This document shows positions 8,466-10,674 of a stretch of 10,674 bases of DNA, one piece after another (positions within the stretch are counted from its first letter, which is position 1; every line of letters begins with the position of its first letter). This stretch comes from UBA7396 sp964404065 (GTDB lineage: Bacteria > Patescibacteriota > Gracilibacteria > BD1-5 > UBA6164). The notes below the pieces were generated by a model. That model was not told the origin of the DNA. It saw only the letters and a list, made by a program, of their open reading frames with translations, and searched no databases. The stretch is from contig CAYOIP010000037.1 of NCBI GenBank assembly GCA_964404065.1, positions 1 through 10,674 of the forward strand, written 5' to 3'. The translations under genes and the position numbers were made by a program.

Positions 8466-8493
8466 TTGACAAACCTCCCAAAATTTATAAAAT
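8466..8493 (+). promoter_or_regulatory. Promoter upstream of the tandem repeats
   Basis: On the plus strand a perfect TTGACA (8466-8471) is followed after 16 bp by TAAAAT (8488-8493). It is divergent from the promoter at 8398-8426. Transcription would start near 8500 and cross the six tandem repeats and the following large hairpin; read-through could reach the pilin-like gene. Confidence 0.5.
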
Positions 8494-8524
8494 TATATTA
8501 ATTTAAAAATAATTTAGTCTAAAT

Positions 8525-8584
8525 GCTACAACAAGCTACAACAAGCTACAACAAGCTACAACAAGCTACAACAAGCTACAACAA
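8525..8584. repeat. Six perfect tandem copies of GCTACAACAA
   Basis: Six uninterrupted, identical 10-bp units, GCTACAACAA, followed by the first two bases of a seventh. Perfect identity suggests recent expansion by slippage or strong selection. The unit has no internal symmetry, and the copies have no unique spacers, so this is not a CRISPR array. Confidence 0.97.
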
Positions 8585-8609
8585 GCGTAAATGGAATAGT
8601 ATGTTTGCT

Positions 8610-8665
8610 AAAAAGCAGAGTATTTTTTGTTTGATAAAACTCAAACAGGAAACACTCTGCTTTTT
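8610..8665 (+). terminator. Large two-step hairpin followed by a T-run
   Basis: AAAAAGCAGAGT (8610-8621) pairs with ACTCTGCTTTTT (8654-8665). Inside, TGTTTGA (8628-8634) pairs with TCAAACA (8641-8647) around a 6-base loop, with an asymmetric internal loop between the two stems. The 3' side runs into TTTTTATTGTTCTTT, which would suit a terminator of the plus-strand transcript. The outer stem would also fold in minus-strand RNA. Confidence 0.65.
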
Positions 8666-8696
8666 ATTGTTCTTTAACATGAAACGAGAATAAAAA

Positions 8697-8783
8697 GATT
8701 TACAAGAGAGACCGGTCTTTTTGTAAATCAACTTACTGTTGTATTTAATTTTATTTAAAGCAAATCAGCATAAGACCGGTCTC
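8697..8783. repeat. AGACCGGTCT palindrome pair upstream of the pilin gene
   Basis: The arms GAGACCGGTCTT (8708-8719) and AAGACCGGTCTC (8772-8783) are the same two 12-mers found inside the PEGA-type gene at 2126-2154, here 52 bp apart. The left copy is itself centred in a longer palindrome: GATTTACAA (8697-8705) and its complement TTGTAAATC (8721-8729) flank it, giving a 33-bp near-perfect hairpin. No transposase gene is present; the interior is AT-rich and I recognise nothing in it. Confidence 0.8.
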
Positions 8784-8835
8784 AAATACTTTAGATAAAA
8801 GCTCAAATAAATAATTTAATTTTTAATTTTAATTT

Positions 8836-10458
8836 ATGAAAACAATAAATAAAAACATAGGGAACGGTTTTAAACCGTTCCCTACAAACAAAAAAGGTTT
8901 TACACTCGTAGAACTAATAATAGTAATAACTATTTTAGCAATCCTAGCTACAATAGCCTTTATAAGCTTTAGATGATACCTATCTGATTCTAGAGATGCA
9001 AATAGATTATCAACACTAAATAATATAGAAAAATGATTGATACTATATGAAACAAAAACATGAAATTACCCAACTCCAGACACTCCATCAACAATAAGTG
9101 TAAGTTGAACAATTATATCATATCAATGATATGTATGAGATAATGTATCAAGAGTAATAAATATGAATAAAACACCACTTGATCCATTAGATAATATACA
9201 GTACTATTATGCAACATGAAATGGATGAAAATGATATAAACTACTATCATATCAAGAATGAGATTTATCATATTGAAATATTATTTCTCAAACATACGCA
9301 TTTGATTATACAACTAGACAACCAAAAGTGATATGAAAATGACCAGCAATAATAACAGATATAAATAATAATATAATATTAGCAAATATAGATTTATTTT
9401 TAACAGAAAGCTGAACGACATATAAAGCAATGATAGATGATACAACTAGCCTAACATGAAGTGGGAAAGATATATGAGGATGATTACAAATACTAGCAAC
9501 AAAATGATGAAATTTTTCAGCACCTACAAACTGTCCTACATGATTTATACCAGTACCTTGAAATCCAGAATTCGCACAACCAGGTTTTTGTGTATCAAAA
9601 TATGAGATGACATGGAATACTCCATGAACTGATCCAGTTTGAACTAATTCATGGAATACATATCAATGAACAGAAAATCCAACATGCTTTACTTCATCAA
9701 CTTGATGTTCAAATCTAGATGATATTAAAAATCATAAATGATGAATAACATCAAAACCAGGTTATCCTATAGCTAGTATCACTCAAAAAGCCGCAATAGA
9801 TGCATGTGCTAGTATATGATGACACTTAATAACAAATAATGAATGGATGACGATAGCAAGAAATATAGAAGCAAATCCTATAAACTGGAGTTGATGAATA
9901 ATATGAACTAATTTATATAATGGTATATCAAATAGTCATGCTACAACACCAGTACTATGATGTAATTGACAATCTAATTCTAGATGGGGTGTTTCATCAG
10001 CAGACACAACTTGTACTAAGAGAATAAATACTCTTTCAAACTGAGAAACTATCTATGATTTAGCTTGAAATGTATGGGAACATGTAAATAAAGCAAATAC
10101 ACTTGATGGAATAAATTATAATGTATGAAAACAAAAATTTTCTAACACAACTTGATGGACTATTACTTGAACTCCACCAAATGATTATTATGCTTGGAAC
10201 CCTACTTGATGGAATAATACTAATATAACAACAGAAGAAAGAAATAAATATTGACCTTCAAGTTCTAGTTATACACATACAACTAACTGAGTTTGAAATA
10301 TTCACGGTCGGTATATAAATGATACTAGTTATCCAAACAACATTTTCCTTCGTGGGGGTAATGCGGGTAATGGTGCTTACTCTGGAGTCTTCACGATGTA
10401 CTTGTATCGGGCTGCTAGTCATCAGTCTTACCATGTTGGCTTCCGTTGTTCCTTCTAG
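8836..10458 (+). CDS. Prepilin-like protein with FGE/C-type-lectin domain; probable DGR target
   Basis: A 540-residue protein. The type IV prepilin start has a leader ending KKG21 followed by F22TLVELIIVITILAILATIAF; cleavage would follow Gly21 and Glu26 is the conserved mature Glu5. A pilin-like, Gly/Thr-rich segment runs to about 230. From about 230 to 540 comes a formylglycine-generating-enzyme (SUMF1)/C-type-lectin fold: GFIPVPGNPEFAQPGFCVSKYEMT, AIDACASIGGHLITNNEWMTIARNIEANP, IYDLAGNVWEHV (the DLxGNVWE motif), then FLRGGNAGNGAYSGVFTMYL and VGFRCSF at the very end. This end pattern (RGG...G...AGVF.L.L..A.S.....VGFRC) is typical of diversity-generating retroelement target proteins, where the fold displays hypervariable residues. 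About 43 glycines are UGA, all before codon 488. A palindromic repeat lies inside the leader (residues 8-17). Export, pilus assembly and ligand binding are inferred. Confidence 0.9.
8858..8884. repeat. 27-bp REP-like palindrome within the prepilin leader
   Basis: TAGGGAACGGTTT (8858-8870), one central base, then the exact complement (8872-8884), followed by CA. It is in frame in the leader peptide, encoding IGNGFKPFPT-like residues before the cleavage site. It shares GGAACG and CGTTCCCTACA with the third hairpin of the 2808-2883 cluster. Confidence 0.88.
10303..10455 (+). other. Probable DGR variable region (VR)
   Basis: The 3' end of the pilin-FGE gene. The core, from codon 504 (10345), reads FLRGGNAGNGAYSGVFTMYL-YRAASHQSYH-VGFRCSF. 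Base composition and codon choice change sharply here: no UGA or AGA, Gly as GGT, GGG, GGC or GGA, Arg as CGT or CGG. Candidate variable positions are N, A and G after RGG, Y and S in GAYSG, and M, Y, Y, R, H, Q, Y and H. The left boundary is uncertain: the composition shift begins about 10303. No matching template repeat is in the window. Confidence 0.75.
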
Positions 10459-10517
10459 TGTAATTTTTTGAAGGTTACTTGATTATTTTTGCTTAGGGGA
10501 AAATAAAGGTATATTGA

Positions 10518-10544
10518 TAGAGATGTATTGACAATACATCTCTA
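10518..10544. repeat. 27-bp palindrome downstream of the variable region
   Basis: TAGAGATGTATTG (10518-10530), one central base, then the exact complement (10532-10544), followed by CA. It has the same 13-1-13 layout and the same ends (TAG, then GA at the fifth and sixth bases; CTACA at the right) as the leader palindrome at 8858, but a different centre. It starts 60 bp after the pilin-FGE stop codon. Confidence 0.85.
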
Positions 10545-10546
10545 CA

Positions 10547-10604
10547 TTTTATAGAAAGCAAGCCAAAGCAAAAATGGTTACTATTTACTTTAATTTCTAT
10601 AAAA
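10547..10604. repeat. 11-bp inverted repeat with 36-base loop
   Basis: TTTTATAGAAA (10547-10557) and its exact complement TTTCTATAAAA (10594-10604) flank 36 bases. It directly follows the 27-bp palindrome and abuts the hairpin at 10601-10634. The function is unknown; chance is possible in such AT-rich DNA. Confidence 0.5.
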
Positions 10605-10634
10605 AAATAAAAAACTTTAGTTTTTTATTTTTTT
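10601..10634. terminator. A/T-only hairpin, candidate bidirectional terminator
   Basis: A perfect 16-bp stem, AAAAAAATAAAAAACT with its complement and a 2-base loop. It has T-runs on the 3' side in both directions but only one G-C pair, so termination would be weaker than at 6710-6744. It is the first terminator-like structure with a T-run after the pilin-FGE gene. Confidence 0.5.
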
Positions 10635-10674
10635 AAATTTAAATTTTTATAAAATTCTATGGAATTTCTATCAA

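Larger units (their letters stand above)
8500..8665 (+). ncRNA. Possible short transcript: repeats plus terminal hairpin
   Basis: The segment runs from the predicted start of the 8466-8493 promoter to the T-run of the hairpin at 8610-8665. It contains six perfect copies of a 10-bp unit (8525-8584), the sequence TGGAATAGTAT (8591-8601, also found at 8180-8190 in the terminator hairpin of the neighbouring RNA candidate) and the long hairpin. A 56-codon frame (8523-8693) also crosses it, so whether it is a non-coding RNA, a leader of the pilin gene or a small gene is open. Confidence 0.35.

Noticed and set aside
8525..8584. Tandem repeats as a possible CRISPR array
   Set aside because: The 10-bp units abut each other with no unique spacers, and no cas gene is in the window.
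8523..8693. 56-codon open frame through the tandem repeats as a protein gene
   Set aside because: It has no recognisable domain, depends on the repeats for nearly half its length, runs through a terminator-like hairpin and uses CGA, which I saw in no other frame here. It is kept as an alternative in the findings but not listed as a gene.
10459..10674. Search for the DGR template repeat downstream of the stop codon
   Set aside because: No stretch here resembles 10345-10455; it is AT-rich and filled with inverted repeats, so the template must lie outside the window if it exists.

Overview
The window comes from a very AT-rich bacterium that reads UGA as glycine (translation table 25). This is visible directly: in SecA the Walker A loop is Met-Lys-Thr-UGA-Glu-UGA-Lys-Thr, and in RuvA, FolD and trigger factor the conserved glycines are also UGA. 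Read with UGA as a stop, every gene here shatters; read with UGA as Gly, nine full-length genes appear, all ending in UAA or UAG. That code is known from the candidate phyla Absconditabacteria (SR1) and Gracilibacteria (BD1-5) of the Patescibacteria/CPR, so the source is very probably one of these small-genome, probably host-dependent lineages. No gene has a convincing Shine-Dalgarno sequence.

Layout. Positions 33-1702 (minus) hold folD, a 74-residue two-helix membrane protein and a 183-residue membrane protein with a probable PH-like domain. From 1781 (plus) runs a membrane-anchored PEGA-type protein, divergent from folD across a symmetric dyad that contains both -10 boxes. A cluster of palindromes (2808-2883) separates it from ruvA (minus, 2889-3491). 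secA (plus, 3606-6191) is divergent from ruvA and is followed closely by a YbaK/ProX-type tRNA-editing protein (6202-6711). A bidirectional terminator separates that pair from the convergent trigger factor gene tig (minus, 6778-8073).

Positions 8074-8835 contain no convincing protein gene but are rich in structure. A minus-strand promoter, long-range helix, hairpins and poly-U terminator look like an independent structured RNA (about 8391-8131). A plus-strand promoter is followed by six perfect 10-bp repeats and a large hairpin (about 8500-8665), and then come AGACCGGTCT palindromes.

The last gene (plus, 8836-10458) is the most striking. It encodes a 540-residue protein with a type IV prepilin N-terminus and a C-terminal formylglycine-generating-enzyme/C-type-lectin fold. 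The last 37 codons have the signature of the variable region of a diversity-generating retroelement (DGR). That tail switches codon usage: no UGA glycines (about 43 occur upstream) and no AGA arginines, but mostly adenine-poor codons such as GGT, GGG, GGC, CGT and CGG. The template repeat and reverse transcriptase are not in the window; they may lie beyond its right edge or elsewhere in the genome. The likely system is a surface pilin-like adhesin with a retroelement-diversified tip.

The other genes are housekeeping functions (one-carbon metabolism, Holliday junction processing, secretion, tRNA quality control, protein folding). Several families of short palindromes are scattered through the window, two of them inside reading frames.
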